Below are positions 35,294-44,369 of a DNA stretch of 64,000 nt, piece by piece. The translations under genes were made by a program, and so were the position numbers. Each line of letters opens with the position of its first letter. Within the stretch, counting starts at the first letter, position 1. Origin of the DNA: Bacillus paralicheniformis (GTDB lineage: Bacteria; Bacillota; Bacilli; Bacillales; Bacillaceae); the NCBI RefSeq assembly GCF_001042485.2, contig NZ_LBMN02000004.1, positions 496,001 to 560,000 on the forward strand. Direction: 5' to 3'. The notes beneath the pieces were generated by a model. It was not told where the DNA came from. It made no database searches and saw only the letters and a list, made by a program, of their open reading frames with translations.

Positions 35294-36871
35294 ATGGAGA
35301 AGCTGAAGATCGGTTCGAAACAAATGGTTGTCAGTCCTCATTATCTCGCTTCGCTTGCAGGGCACAGCATCATGGAGAAGGGAGGAAACGCGTTTGACGC
35401 GGCTGTGGCAGTAAGCGCGTGCCTTGCTGTTGTCTATCCGCATATGACAGGACTCGGAGGGGATGCTTTTTGGCTGATGTATCACAATGGAAGCGGCGAG
35501 ATCAAAGGATACAATGGCAGCGGGCGGTCGGGGCGGAAAGCGGACCGGAATCAGTATAAAGGAGAGCGCGCCATTCCGGTCAGGGGCATGAGCAGTGCGA
35601 TTACCGTGCCGGGGATGGCGGACAGCTGGGCCGAAATACTGGCGGCATACGGCCGTTTATCACTTCGGGAGGTGCTGAAGCCGGCGATCATGTATGCAGA
35701 AAAGGGTTTCCCGGTCTCGCCGGATCAATGTCAAAACACGGTGAAAAACGCCGAGTGGCTTTCCGGTATGCCGATCACTGCAGATATTTATCTTCCGGGA
35801 GGAAACCCGCCCTCTCCAGGTGAGCGCTTTGTGCAAAAAGAGCTCGCGCGCACTTTGGCGATGATCGCTGAGAAAGGAAGAGACGCCTTTTATAAAGGGG
35901 AAATTGCCCAAGCTTCAGCAGCCTATCTGCAAAACAACGGAGGCATCTTGACCCTGGAAGATTTCGAGCGGCATCAAGGGGAATGGGTGTCTCCGCTTTC
36001 CTCTACATACAGAGGATATGCGATCTATCAAATGCCTCCGAATTCACAAGGATTTACCGGTCTTATGGCATTGAATATTTTGGAAAACTACGACTTTGGC
36101 ATGATCGAGCACGGTTCTTTCGAGTATTATCATCTGCTCATCGAAGCATTGAAATTAAGTATTTCCGACAGCAATAAAGTATTGACTGACCCGGCATTTT
36201 CCCAAATTCCGCTGGGGCGCCTGCTTGACAAAGGGTATGCGCGGGAGCTGGCCGCAAAAATCGGACTGCCGGCTCTTCAGGCGGAGAGCCAGCCGCTCGG
36301 CAGCGATACGGCTTATGCTGCAGCAGTAGATGAAGACGGGAATGCTGTTTCGTTTATTCAAAGTTTGTATTTCGAATTCGGCTCAGGTGTGACAGCTGGA
36401 GATACCGGTGTCATTTTGCAGAACAGAGGGTCGTTTTTCTCGCTTGATCCCGGCCATGTCAATTCACTGGAGCCGGGAAAAAGAACTTTTCATACGCTGA
36501 TGCCCGCCATGGCGTTCAAAGGCGGCAAGCCGAAATTTCTTTACGGAACGCAGGGGGGAGAAGGACAGCCGCAGACGCAGACGGCTCTTATCACGAGAAT
36601 GATAGATTACGGGATGGATCCGCAAACCGCCGTTCATGAACCGAGATGGGTGTGGGGCAGAACATGGGGAGAACGGGTGGAAGGTGTAAGAATGGAAAGC
36701 AGAGTGGCGCCCGAAGTGATTGAAAAACTGCGAAAGCATGGGCATCATATAACCATTGTCGGCGACTTTGACGGTGTGATGGGTCATGCCGGCATCATCG
36801 AGATTGATGATCGAGGTTTCCTGAGAGGGGGAAGCGATCCGAGAAGCGATGGGGCGGCAATCGGCAGTTAA
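35294..36871 (+). CDS. ywrD: gamma-glutamyltransferase-like protein YwrD
   Basis: 525 residues, the same length as B. subtilis YwrD. N-terminal nucleophile fold of the GGT family: GGNAFDAAVAVSACLAVVYPHMTGLGGDAF at the start; the autoprocessing Thr is in SDTAYAAAVDEDGNAVSF (about residue 345, where classical GGT has TTH); and GTQGGEGQPQTQTAL near the end. No signal peptide, so it acts inside the cell, unlike secreted Ggt. Substrate unknown. ATG 35294 is preceded by AAGGAAGGGAG. Confidence 0.87.
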   Translation: MEKLKIGSKQMVVSPHYLASLAGHSIMEKGGNAFDAAVAVSACLAVVYPHMTGLGGDAFWLMYHNGSGEIKGYNGSGRSGRKADRNQYKGERAIPVRGMSSAITVPGMADSWAEILAAYGRLSLREVLKPAIMYAEKGFPVSPDQCQNTVKNAEWLSGMPITADIYLPGGNPPSPGERFVQKELARTLAMIAEKGRDAFYKGEIAQASAAYLQNNGGILTLEDFERHQGEWVSPLSSTYRGYAIYQMPPNSQGFTGLMALNILENYDFGMIEHGSFEYYHLLIEALKLSISDSNKVLTDPAFSQIPLGRLLDKGYARELAAKIGLPALQAESQPLGSDTAYAAAVDEDGNAVSFIQSLYFEFGSGVTAGDTGVILQNRGSFFSLDPGHVNSLEPGKRTFHTLMPAMAFKGGKPKFLYGTQGGEGQPQTQTALITRMIDYGMDPQTAVHEPRWVWGRTWGERVEGVRMESRVAPEVIEKLRKHGHHITIVGDFDGVMGHAGIIEIDDRGFLRGGSDPRSDGAAIGS

Positions 36872-36905
36872 CTCCGTTTTCAAAACGCGCAAACGTCAAT
36901 ATGAG

Positions 36906-36949
36906 AAAAAAACCCCGTGAACAAGGAGGAATTGTCCACGGGTTTTTTT
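36906..36949. terminator. bidirectional terminator between ywrD and alsR
   Basis: CCCGTGnnCAA and TTGnnCACGGG pair around GGAGGAA, with A6 before and T7 after. Confidence 0.75.
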
Positions 36950-36957
36950 CTATCCGG

Positions 36958-37835
36958 CTATGAGTATTGATCCGAGATTTCGATGAAATGCTTAAGCGCC
37001 GGATTGCGGTTGTCTTTTCGATGTGCGGTAATCCATTCTGCGCGAAGGGGAAAGTCTTCGATTTCTTTGTATACAACATCGAGGTTAAATAATCGTTTAG
37101 CCGCTGTAGGCACAACGGCGATTCCCATTCCGGCTGTCACGAGGCCGATCACCATTTGGTATTCTGTAGCTTCCTGGGCGATGTTGGGGATAAACCCGGC
37201 TTTTTCACACAAGAAATTAAATTCCGTGTATAAAGAGGGCCACGCTTCTTTGGCAATGACGATCAGCGATTCGTCTTCAAGATCTTTCAAATGTACCCGG
37301 GGTTTTCTGTCAGCGGGTGGTGTTTCGGAAGTGCAAGGACACAGTGGCTTTTCTTCACTGTGTATGACTTTAGCTCGTCGTTTCCCAACGGGGGATGCAG
37401 CACGCCGATGTCAATGTGTCCGTTTAGCAGTGCTTCGACCTGATTGGGGGTTGAAAGCTCCCGAAGATCAATCTGGACGGACGGGTACCGGTTTCGGTAT
37501 TCCCTGATGATGGGAGGCATGATCTCGTATGTTGCGGAGCCGACAAAGCCGATCACGAGTCTACCCAGCTCCCCGCGGGCCGTCCGCTGAGCCATGTCGA
37601 CGGCTTGATCAATCTGGGAAAGTCCTTCCTTGATTTGTTTTAAAAAGACCCCGCCTGCCGCCGTCAGCCTGACGGCTCTTTTTGACCTCTTCAGCAAGGT
37701 GACGCCTATTTCACTTTCTAGCTGTTTAATCTGCTGGCTGAGCGGAGGCTGAGTCATGTTCAGCCGAAGAGCTGCTTTTCCGAAATGCAGTTCTTCGGCA
37801 ACAACCATAAAATAACGAAGATGGCGCAGCTCCAT
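36958..37835 (-). pseudogene. alsR: alsR, LysR-type acetoin activator, frameshifted
   Basis: The first 182 codons (37835-37287) carry the LysR DNA-binding domain (MELRHLRYFMVVAEELHFGKAALRLNMTQPPLSQQIKQLE) and half of the effector domain, then run ... HHPLTENPGYI into TGA. The remainder of AlsR (KDLEDESLIVIAKEAWPSLYTEFNFLCEK ... HRKDNRNPALKHFIEIS) is intact in another frame from 37290 to 36958. One base restores about 292 residues (B. subtilis AlsR 302). The shift lies in a run of A, C and G at about 37296-37306; adding one A gives EKPRVHLKDL, as expected from AlsR. Either a true mutation or a homopolymer sequencing error. Confidence 0.88.
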
Positions 37836-37902
37836 TATTCACTCATTCCTTTCTGAATGCGATTTCAGTCGTTTTACATATTAATTGTAAGACAAAGAAG
37901 TA

Positions 37903-37932
37903 TTGGAAAACAATTTCCACAAGATGTATATT
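37903..37932 (+). promoter_or_regulatory. possible alsSD promoter with LysR-type dyad
   Basis: TTGGAA, 18 bases, TATATT lies 64-93 bp upstream of alsS. It overlaps the dyad TGGAAAACAATTTCCA, a plausible AlsR contact. Weak match; not proven. Confidence 0.35.
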
Positions 37933-37995
37933 TAATAATACAATAATTTTATTAAAAATTCATTGTAAACGAATGAAAATGGAGGAGTGAGGGCT

Positions 37996-39714
37996 TTGAA
38001 AAATGTAGCCGCTAAAAATGAAACTCTTACTGTAAGAGGAGCAGAGCTTGTGGTGGATAGTCTCATTCAGCAAGGTGTCACTCATGTTTTCGGTATTCCG
38101 GGAGCGAAAATCGATGCGGTATATGACGTATTGAAAGACAAGGGGCCTGAACTGATTGTTTGTCGTCACGAGCAGAATGCAGCATTTATGGCGGCGGCAG
38201 TCGGACGATTGACTGGAAAGCCCGGTGTTTGCCTGGTGACTTCGGGTCCGGGAGCGTCTAATTTAGCGACCGGTCTTGTAACAGCCAATACAGAAGGAGA
38301 TCCGGTTGTTGCCCTGGCGGGTGCTGTAAAAAGAGCGGATCGTCTCAAAAGAACTCATCAATCGATGGATAATGCGGCGTTGTTTCAGCCGATTACAAAA
38401 TATAGCGCAGAAGTGGAAGATGCGAACAACATCCCTGAGGCGGTAACCAATGCATTCAGAGCGGCAGCTTCCGGACAGGCCGGGGCAGCGTTTCTCAGCT
38501 TTCCGCAGGACGTTACGGCCGGTCCGGCAACTGCCAAGCCGGTGAAAACCATGCCGGCGCCGAAGCTGGGCGCGGCTCCGGATGAACTGATCAGCGCGGC
38601 TATCGCCAAAATTCACAATGCGAACCTTCCCGTCGTGCTTGTAGGGATGAAAGGCGGAAGACCTGAAGCGATTGAAGCGGTCCGCCGTCTGCTGAGAAAA
38701 GTGAAACTGCCGTTTGTTGAAACATACCAAGCAGCGGGTACGCTGTCTCACGATTTAGAAGACCAGTACTTCGGCCGGATCGGATTATTCCGCAATCAGC
38801 CCGGAGATATTTTGTTGGAAAAAGCGGATCTCGTTTTGACGGTCGGCTATGATCCGATTGAATACGACCCCGTCTTTTGGAACGGAAAAGGCGAGCGCAG
38901 CGTGATTCATCTTGATGAAATACAAGCCGATATCGATCATGACTATCAGCCTGAAATTGAGCTGATCGGCGATATCGCAGAGACATTAAACCATATTGAA
39001 CATGATTCTTTGCCGGTTTCCATCGATGAATCATTTGCACCTGTACTTGATTATTTGAAGAAAGCGCTGGAGGAGCAAAGCGAGCCGCCTAAAGAAACAA
39101 AAACGGATCTTGTTCATCCGCTGCAAATCGTTCGCGATTTGCGTGATTTGCTGAGCGATGATATAACAGTGACTTGCGACATCGGCTCCCATGCGATTTG
39201 GATGTCGAGATATTTCCGCACATACCGTCCGTATGGACTGCTGACTTCAAATGGCATGCAGACGCTGGGCGTTGCTTTGCCGTGGGCGATCGCAGCAACA
39301 CTGGTCAATCCGGGACAGAAAGTCGTGTCTGTTTCCGGGGACGGAGGCTTCCTGTTCTCCGCGATGGAGCTTGAGACAGCGGTCAGATTGAAAGCGCCGA
39401 TCGTTCACATTGTCTGGAATGACAGCACATACGATATGGTTGCGTTTCAGCAGGAGATGAAATACAAGCGGACGTCCGGAGTCGACTTCGGCGGAATCGA
39501 TATTGTAAAATATGCTGAAAGCTTTGGAGCAAAAGGTTTAAGGGTCAATTCGCCAGACGAATTGGCAGAGGTGCTTAAAGCTGGTCTTGATGCAGAGGGT
39601 CCGGTTGTCATTGATATTCCGGTTGATTACAGCGACAACGTTCATTTGGCTGATCAGCGTTTTCCAAAAAACTTTGAGGAACATTTTAGTAAACAAGCCT
39701 CTAAGCAATCTTGA
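37996..39714 (+). CDS. alsS: acetolactate synthase, catabolic
   Basis: 572 residues, ThDP-dependent. [32 protein letters not shown] and the catalytic Glu in [11 protein letters not shown] mark the N-terminal domain; the ThDP-binding [32 protein letters not shown] lies near residue 440. It lacks the FAD-dependence and regulatory subunit of anabolic synthases and condenses two pyruvate molecules to acetolactate. TTG 37996 has GGAGG ten bases before; GTG 37987 would be too close. First gene of alsSD, normally activated by AlsR, which is broken here. Confidence 0.93.
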   Translation: MKNVAAKNETLTVRGAELVVDSLIQQGVTHVFGIPGAKIDAVYDVLKDKGPELIVCRHEQNAAFMAAAVGRLTGKPGVCLVTSGPGASNLATGLVTANTEGDPVVALAGAVKRADRLKRTHQSMDNAALFQPITKYSAEVEDANNIPEAVTNAFRAAASGQAGAAFLSFPQDVTAGPATAKPVKTMPAPKLGAAPDELISAAIAKIHNANLPVVLVGMKGGRPEAIEAVRRLLRKVKLPFVETYQAAGTLSHDLEDQYFGRIGLFRNQPGDILLEKADLVLTVGYDPIEYDPVFWNGKGERSVIHLDEIQADIDHDYQPEIELIGDIAETLNHIEHDSLPVSIDESFAPVLDYLKKALEEQSEPPKETKTDLVHPLQIVRDLRDLLSDDITVTCDIGSHAIWMSRYFRTYRPYGLLTSNGMQTLGVALPWAIAATLVNPGQKVVSVSGDGGFLFSAMELETAVRLKAPIVHIVWNDSTYDMVAFQQEMKYKRTSGVDFGGIDIVKYAESFGAKGLRVNSPDELAEVLKAGLDAEGPVVIDIPVDYSDNVHLADQRFPKNFEEHFSKQASKQS

Positions 39715-39766
39715 TCACAGCAAGTCCAGTCATAACAAACAAAATCAAGGGAGTGAAAAGAGGAAA

Positions 39767-40528
39767 ATGAAAAGTGCAAGCAAACAAAAAGTGGTTCAGC
39801 CCGTTGACAAGAACCTCGACCAGGTCTTTCAGGTCTCAACGATGATATCGTTATTGGACGGGATTTATGACGGGGATTTTTACATGTCTGAAGCAAAGGA
39901 TTACGGAGACTTCGGAATCGGAACATTCAACCGGCTCGACGGTGAGCTGATCGGTTTCGACGGTGAGTTTTACCGTCTTCGTTCCGATGGCAAAGCCTAT
40001 CCTGTTCAAGGAAGCGATTGTTCTCCGTTTTGCTCGCTCGCTTTCTTCCGGCCGGATATTTATCACGAAATCAAGCAGCGGATGCCGCTTAAGGCGTTCG
40101 AGGAAGAAATGAAACGGATCATGCCGAGTGAAAACCTGTTTTACGCGATCCGCATGGACGGAATCTTTAAGAAAGTCAAAACGAGAACGGTTGAACTGCA
40201 GGAAAAACCGTACGTGCCGATGGTCGATGCGGTAAAATCGCAGCCGATCTTTGATTTTAATGATATTAAAGGGACGATCGTCGGCTTTTGGACGCCGCAA
40301 TATGCCAACGGAATCGCAGTTTCCGGCTTCCATCTTCACTTTATTGATGAAGACCGCAATGTCGGCGGACACGTTTTCGATTATGAAATCGAAGAATGCA
40401 CGGTGCAAATTTCTCAAAAACTCAATATGAATCTCAGATTGCCGAATACGCAAGATTTCTTTAAAGCGGATCTCAATAAACATGATCTTGCAGCCGGAAT
40501 CGAAGCGGCCGAAGGCAATCCCGAGTAA
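39767..40528 (+). CDS. alsD: alpha-acetolactate decarboxylase
   Basis: 253 residues. Core QVSTMISLLDGIYDGDFYMSEAKDYGDFGIGTFNRLDGELIGFDGEFYRL; zinc ligands are the His pair in GFHLHFIDEDRNVGGHVFDYEIEE (about residues 188-200) and a Glu near the N-terminal part. It decarboxylates acetolactate to acetoin, steering carbon to a neutral product at low pH. It lies 52 bp after alsS and is followed by a strong terminator. Confidence 0.95.
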   Translation: MKSASKQKVVQPVDKNLDQVFQVSTMISLLDGIYDGDFYMSEAKDYGDFGIGTFNRLDGELIGFDGEFYRLRSDGKAYPVQGSDCSPFCSLAFFRPDIYHEIKQRMPLKAFEEEMKRIMPSENLFYAIRMDGIFKKVKTRTVELQEKPYVPMVDAVKSQPIFDFNDIKGTIVGFWTPQYANGIAVSGFHLHFIDEDRNVGGHVFDYEIEECTVQISQKLNMNLRLPNTQDFFKADLNKHDLAAGIEAAEGNPE

Positions 40529-40531
40529 ATG

Positions 40532-40564
40532 AAAAAGCCCCCTCTTTGAAAAGGGGGCTTTTTT
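40532..40564 (+). terminator. terminator of alsSD
   Basis: AAAAAGCCCCCTC-TTTG-AAAAGGGGGCTTTTTT. Confidence 0.88.
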
Positions 40565-40648
40565 GCGTTCGCTTGCTTCCTTAAAAATACTGTTGCGTAT
40601 GCTGAGAGGTGACGGTGAAAAAGTCCGGAATCCAGCGGGCCGTTTTGC

Positions 40649-41416
40649 TTATGCTTTCATTCCGGCAATCAATACCGCTTTCAGACAAAAAGACACCGGA
40701 TGCCCGTTTTCATCGTGGACGATGTTAAACATGTCACGGCACGACTGGGACGGTTCTGACAAATGGGCATGGATGGCTGCCTTTCTTTGTTCAGGTACGG
40801 CGCCTCTTCGAAGCCAGCTCTCGTAATCGATCGGAAGATTCCATCTCTCCCGGACGGCAAAATCAAGTCCGTTCTCTTTAAACAGCTTCTGCCATTCGCT
40901 CTCTGAATATTCCCTTACGTGTGACGGGTCTCTCAATTGATTGAGCCGATTTATAAATCGGTCTAAAGCTTCGTCCTCCGGAGCACAATGATCGATGAGG
41001 AGAAAGGAGCCGCCTTTTTTCAAGACGCACGCTATTTCCTGCATGGCCCGGCTGATCTCCGGGAAATGGTGGGCTGCATACCGGCATGTGACAATATTAA
41101 AGGACTCGTCTGCAAAATCCAATTGTGCTGCATCGCCTTGAAGAAAAACCACATTTTCAGCATTTTTCTGTTTGGCAAATTGAGCCGCGGTTTGAACCAT
41201 TTTTTCTGTAATATCGATTCCTGTGCAATGTTTGACAAAAGTCGAAAAGGCAATGGCCGTATGTCCCGCTCCGGTTCCGATATCAAGCAGGGTTTCACCG
41301 CCGTTCAGATTCCGGCAGCTGACCATGGCATCAAGATCTTTTCCCGATGAGAACAGCGGCTCATCTCGATATTGCTCCGGATTTTTTGAAAATTGCCGTT
41401 GCGCGCTAGTTTTCAT
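40649..41416 (-). CDS. class I SAM-dependent methyltransferase
   Basis: 255 residues from ATG 41416 (GGAGG lies nine bases before; the earlier ATG at 41425 touches it). SAM-binding motif I is LLDIGTGAGHTAIAF (about residues 45-59); motif II region VVFLQGDAAQLDFADESFNIVTCRYAAHHF and LKKGGSFLLIDHCAPED follow, as in UbiE/MenG-like small-molecule methyltransferases. The substrate cannot be told. It is divergent from a LysR gene 95 bp away, which may control it. Confidence 0.8.
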   Translation of the reverse strand: MKTSAQRQFSKNPEQYRDEPLFSSGKDLDAMVSCRNLNGGETLLDIGTGAGHTAIAFSTFVKHCTGIDITEKMVQTAAQFAKQKNAENVVFLQGDAAQLDFADESFNIVTCRYAAHHFPEISRAMQEIACVLKKGGSFLLIDHCAPEDEALDRFINRLNQLRDPSHVREYSESEWQKLFKENGLDFAVRERWNLPIDYESWLRRGAVPEQRKAAIHAHLSEPSQSCRDMFNIVHDENGHPVSFCLKAVLIAGMKA

Positions 41417-41511
41417 TTGTATCATCCTCCTATCGGCTATGTATTTATATTAGGGGAGTCGACAGCCATCAGTCTAAGATATAAAATGTTTGAAAATGAT
41501 AGGCGGAAACT

Positions 41512-42468
41512 ATGGGGGTGCGGGAATTGGATATGAGACTTTTTGAATACGCGGCAGAGATTTTCAAAAAAGGCAGTTTTACAAAGGCGGCTGCCAGCCT
41601 GCATATCGCTCAGCCTTCACTGAGCCAGCAAATAAAAAAGCTGGAAAGCGAGCTCGGCTTTCCGCTGTTTTACAGAAACAGAGAGGGGGTCTCGCCGACT
41701 CCTCAAGGGATGCGCTTCATCCGAAAAGCGCAGGATATTTTGCGGTCAAGAGATGAACTGCTGTGTGAAATGCGCGATCAGCTCGAGGAAATGGGGACGG
41801 AATTATCGATCGGCGTTCCCGCTGTCACGGGAGGGTATCTTCTTCCGCCGCTCCTGAAAGCCTTTCTGAAAAAGCATCCGAACGTACAGGTTCAGCTGAT
41901 AGAAGACTCGCCGGCGGCATTGGAAAAAATGACGGAAAACGGATCGGTGGACCTGTCGATTCTCCCTTTGCCGATTGAAAATGACAGGCTCGCGATCCGG
42001 CCGATACTGACCGAGCCGCTTTTTTTGGCGATTCCAAATGAAAGGGAGAGCTGGATGACCGGCCAATTGCGGAAGCTCATCATTTCGGTCCGGTCGAATG
42101 CCGAAAAAAACCCCCTTGCTTTGAAAACGGCCGAGGATGTGCCGTTTATTTTATTAAAAGAAGGCTACGGCTTCCGTAGAATGGTACTTGATTTATGTGC
42201 GGAGGAAGGGTTTCAACCGAAAGTGACCTTCAAAACAAGCAGCATTGAAACCGCCCAATCTCTCGTTGAACACGGAATGGGGGTCACGGTCGTGCCCCGG
42301 ATGGTCATGCGGAAAGAGTCTGACAGAATCGTCTATGTTCCTTTGCAATCCGATCCGTCCCGGACGCTTGAGTTTGCTTATCCGGAAACATGCTATTTGT
42401 GCCGGGCGGCAAAAGCTTTTATGGAGATGGCCAAAAAAAATCAGACCTCCATGTATGAAGAGGTCTGA
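41512..42468 (+). CDS. LysR-family transcriptional regulator
   Basis: 318 residues. HTH RLFEYAAEIFKKGSFTKAAASLHIAQPSLSQQIKKLESELGFPLFYR, then a periplasmic-binding-like effector domain (LSIGVPAVTGGYLLPPLLKAFLKKHPNVQVQLIED). It resembles the CynR/YwbI group. ATG 41512 has AGGCGG before it; TTG 41527 after GGGGGTG would give MDMRLFEYA and is an alternative. The last ten codons form part of a terminator hairpin. Probable target: the divergent methyltransferase. Confidence 0.82.
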   Translation: MGVRELDMRLFEYAAEIFKKGSFTKAAASLHIAQPSLSQQIKKLESELGFPLFYRNREGVSPTPQGMRFIRKAQDILRSRDELLCEMRDQLEEMGTELSIGVPAVTGGYLLPPLLKAFLKKHPNVQVQLIEDSPAALEKMTENGSVDLSILPLPIENDRLAIRPILTEPLFLAIPNERESWMTGQLRKLIISVRSNAEKNPLALKTAEDVPFILLKEGYGFRRMVLDLCAEEGFQPKVTFKTSSIETAQSLVEHGMGVTVVPRMVMRKESDRIVYVPLQSDPSRTLEFAYPETCYLCRAAKAFMEMAKKNQTSMYEEV

Positions 42469-42472
42469 TTTT
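42437..42472. terminator. bidirectional terminator inside the 3' end of the LysR gene
   Basis: AAAATCAGACCTC-loop-GAGGTCTGATTTT; the left arm and loop are coding for the LysR C terminus. It serves both the LysR gene and the converging rbs operon. Confidence 0.8.
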
Positions 42473-42476
42473 GTAG

Positions 42477-43391
42477 TTACTTTTTCGTTTCCAGTTTGAG
42501 CGGTGCGGGTATCGTTTTTTCAACTTTTTTGCCGTTCAAAATATCGCGGGCCGCTTGTACGGCGAGCTTGCCGATCAATTCAGGCTGCTGGGCGATCGTG
42601 GCCGACATATCTCCGGCCTGAACCGCTTTAACCGCATCTTCATTGCCGTCGAAGCCAACGACAAGTATCTCTTTCCCTGAGCTTCTGATCGCTTCAATCG
42701 CGCCGAGCGCCATTTCGTCATTATGGGCGAAAACCGCTTGAATATCAGGATTTCCTTGAAGAAGGTTCTCCATAACGTTCAACCCTTTTGTCCGGTCAAA
42801 GTCGGCTGTTTGCTTGGCGATCACATTCAGCTTGTCATCAGCGGTCTTATGAAACCCTGAGCCCCGTTCCCTTGTTGCCGATGCACCGGGGACGCCTTCA
42901 AGTTCAGCCACTTTTGCGCCTTTGCCGAGCTGCTGTACGATAAAGTCCGCTGCCATTTGCCCGCCTTTTACGTTATCTGAAGCGACGAGCGTTTCTACTT
43001 TTCCGTTTTCGGCGGAGCGGTCAAGGGTGACGACCGGAATGCCAAGCGAATTGGCCGATTGGACTGCCGTTGAGATGGCGGAGGAGTCGGCCGGATTGAT
43101 CAATAAAGCGTCAACGCCTTGCTGCAGAAGATCTTCGACATCATTCGTCTGCTTTGCTGAATCATCCTGTGCATCGACGACAATCACTTCAATCCCTTGT
43201 TTTTTTGCTTCTTTGACAACTCCGTTCTTTAATGAAACGAAAAACGGGTTTTTCAAAGTCGAGACAGATAAACCGATTTTGATATCGGTTCCTTTTTCTT
43301 TATTTGGCTTTGCCCATTCCGGCGGCTCCAGCGAGCAGGCGGACAGAAACAGAAGCGCCAATGCGGTGAAAACCGTTAATGTTTTTTTCAT
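42477..43391 (-). CDS. rbsB: ribose ABC transporter, substrate-binding lipoprotein
   Basis: 304 residues. Lipoprotein signal MKKTLTVFTALALLFLSAC, with Cys 19 as the lipidated residue. The binding fold follows: IKIGLSVSTLKNPFFVSLKNGVVKEAKKQG, VVDAQDDSAKQTNDVEDLLQQGVDALLINPAD and VFAHNDEMALGAIEAIRSSG. Last gene of the rbs operon, 14 bp after rbsC. Confidence 0.95.
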   Translation of the reverse strand: MKKTLTVFTALALLFLSACSLEPPEWAKPNKEKGTDIKIGLSVSTLKNPFFVSLKNGVVKEAKKQGIEVIVVDAQDDSAKQTNDVEDLLQQGVDALLINPADSSAISTAVQSANSLGIPVVTLDRSAENGKVETLVASDNVKGGQMAADFIVQQLGKGAKVAELEGVPGASATRERGSGFHKTADDKLNVIAKQTADFDRTKGLNVMENLLQGNPDIQAVFAHNDEMALGAIEAIRSSGKEILVVGFDGNEDAVKAVQAGDMSATIAQQPELIGKLAVQAARDILNGKKVEKTIPAPLKLETKK

Positions 43392-43405
43392 CAGTATAGC
43401 CCTCC

Positions 43406-44368
43406 TTAAGCGGATTTCTTGCGGTCCAGCAGGACTGCGATCAAAATGACGACACCTTTGACGACCATTTGGAAAAAGGAAGAGACGCCAAGCAGGTTCA
43501 AGCCGTTATTCAACGTTCCGATGATGAGGACGCCGATGAGTGTGCCGGCAATTCGTCCTCTTCCTCCGGCAAGGCTTGTACCGCCTAATACGACCGCGGC
43601 AATGGCGTCGAGTTCGTAGGAAGTGCCTGCCGTCGGCTGGGCTGAGTTTAGCCGTGACGTCAAGATGGCTCCAGCCAACGCGGATAATAGGCCGGCAAGA
43701 GAATAAATCATCATTTTGACGCGCGGAACTTTAATGCCCGAGATCAGGGCCGCTTTTTCATTTCCGCCGATTGCATACGTGCGGCGGCCGAAAGGCGTTT
43801 TGTGAAGGATCACCCAGAGGATGATAAAGGCGGCCGCCATAGTTATCGCAGGGACGGGGATGCCTAAAAAGTAGCCGCGTCCGAAAAGCTGGAAGCCGTA
43901 GTGATTGCCGAGCCCTGTAATCGGATTGCCGTCTGTGTAAACCATCGTCAATCCGCGGAAAATCGTCATTGTCGCAAGTGTTGCGATGAACGGGGCCATT
44001 TTGCCCTTCGTGATTAACAGCCCGTTGACCAAGCCGAGCAGGGCTCCAATCAGGCAGCCGATGATGACGGCAAAAACAGGATCGATGCCGCCGGCGATCA
44101 TGCCGGCGATCAATGCGCTCGACAGCGCCAAAATCGCTCCGACGGAAAGGTCGATGCCGCCGGTCAAAATGACAAAGGTCATGCCGAACGCGATCAGCGC
44201 ATTAATGGCGACTTGTCTTAACAAGTTTAAAATATTTAACGGTTCTAAAAAGCTCGGGTTTAATACTGATACGATGACGACGAGAATAATCAGGCCGAGA
44301 AACGGACCGAGCTTTTGCATTACAGAATCGACATTAAGGCTTTTTTTCACAGCCGGTTGAGTTTTCAT
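43406..44368 (-). CDS. rbsC: ribose ABC transporter permease
   Basis: 320 residues, about ten membrane helices. BPD_transp_2 signatures: ALIAFGMTFVILTGGIDLSVGAILALSSALIAGMI and AIAAVVLGGTSLAGGRGRIAGTLIGVLIIGTLNNGLNLLGV. One base separates it from rbsA. Confidence 0.95.
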   Translation of the reverse strand: MKTQPAVKKSLNVDSVMQKLGPFLGLIILVVIVSVLNPSFLEPLNILNLLRQVAINALIAFGMTFVILTGGIDLSVGAILALSSALIAGMIAGGIDPVFAVIIGCLIGALLGLVNGLLITKGKMAPFIATLATMTIFRGLTMVYTDGNPITGLGNHYGFQLFGRGYFLGIPVPAITMAAAFIILWVILHKTPFGRRTYAIGGNEKAALISGIKVPRVKMMIYSLAGLLSALAGAILTSRLNSAQPTAGTSYELDAIAAVVLGGTSLAGGRGRIAGTLIGVLIIGTLNNGLNLLGVSSFFQMVVKGVVILIAVLLDRKKSA

Positions 44369-44369
44369 G

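Noticed and set aside
39851-40483. 210-codon frame on the minus strand
   Set aside because: Fully opposite alsD, which is intact and conserved; no ribosome site.
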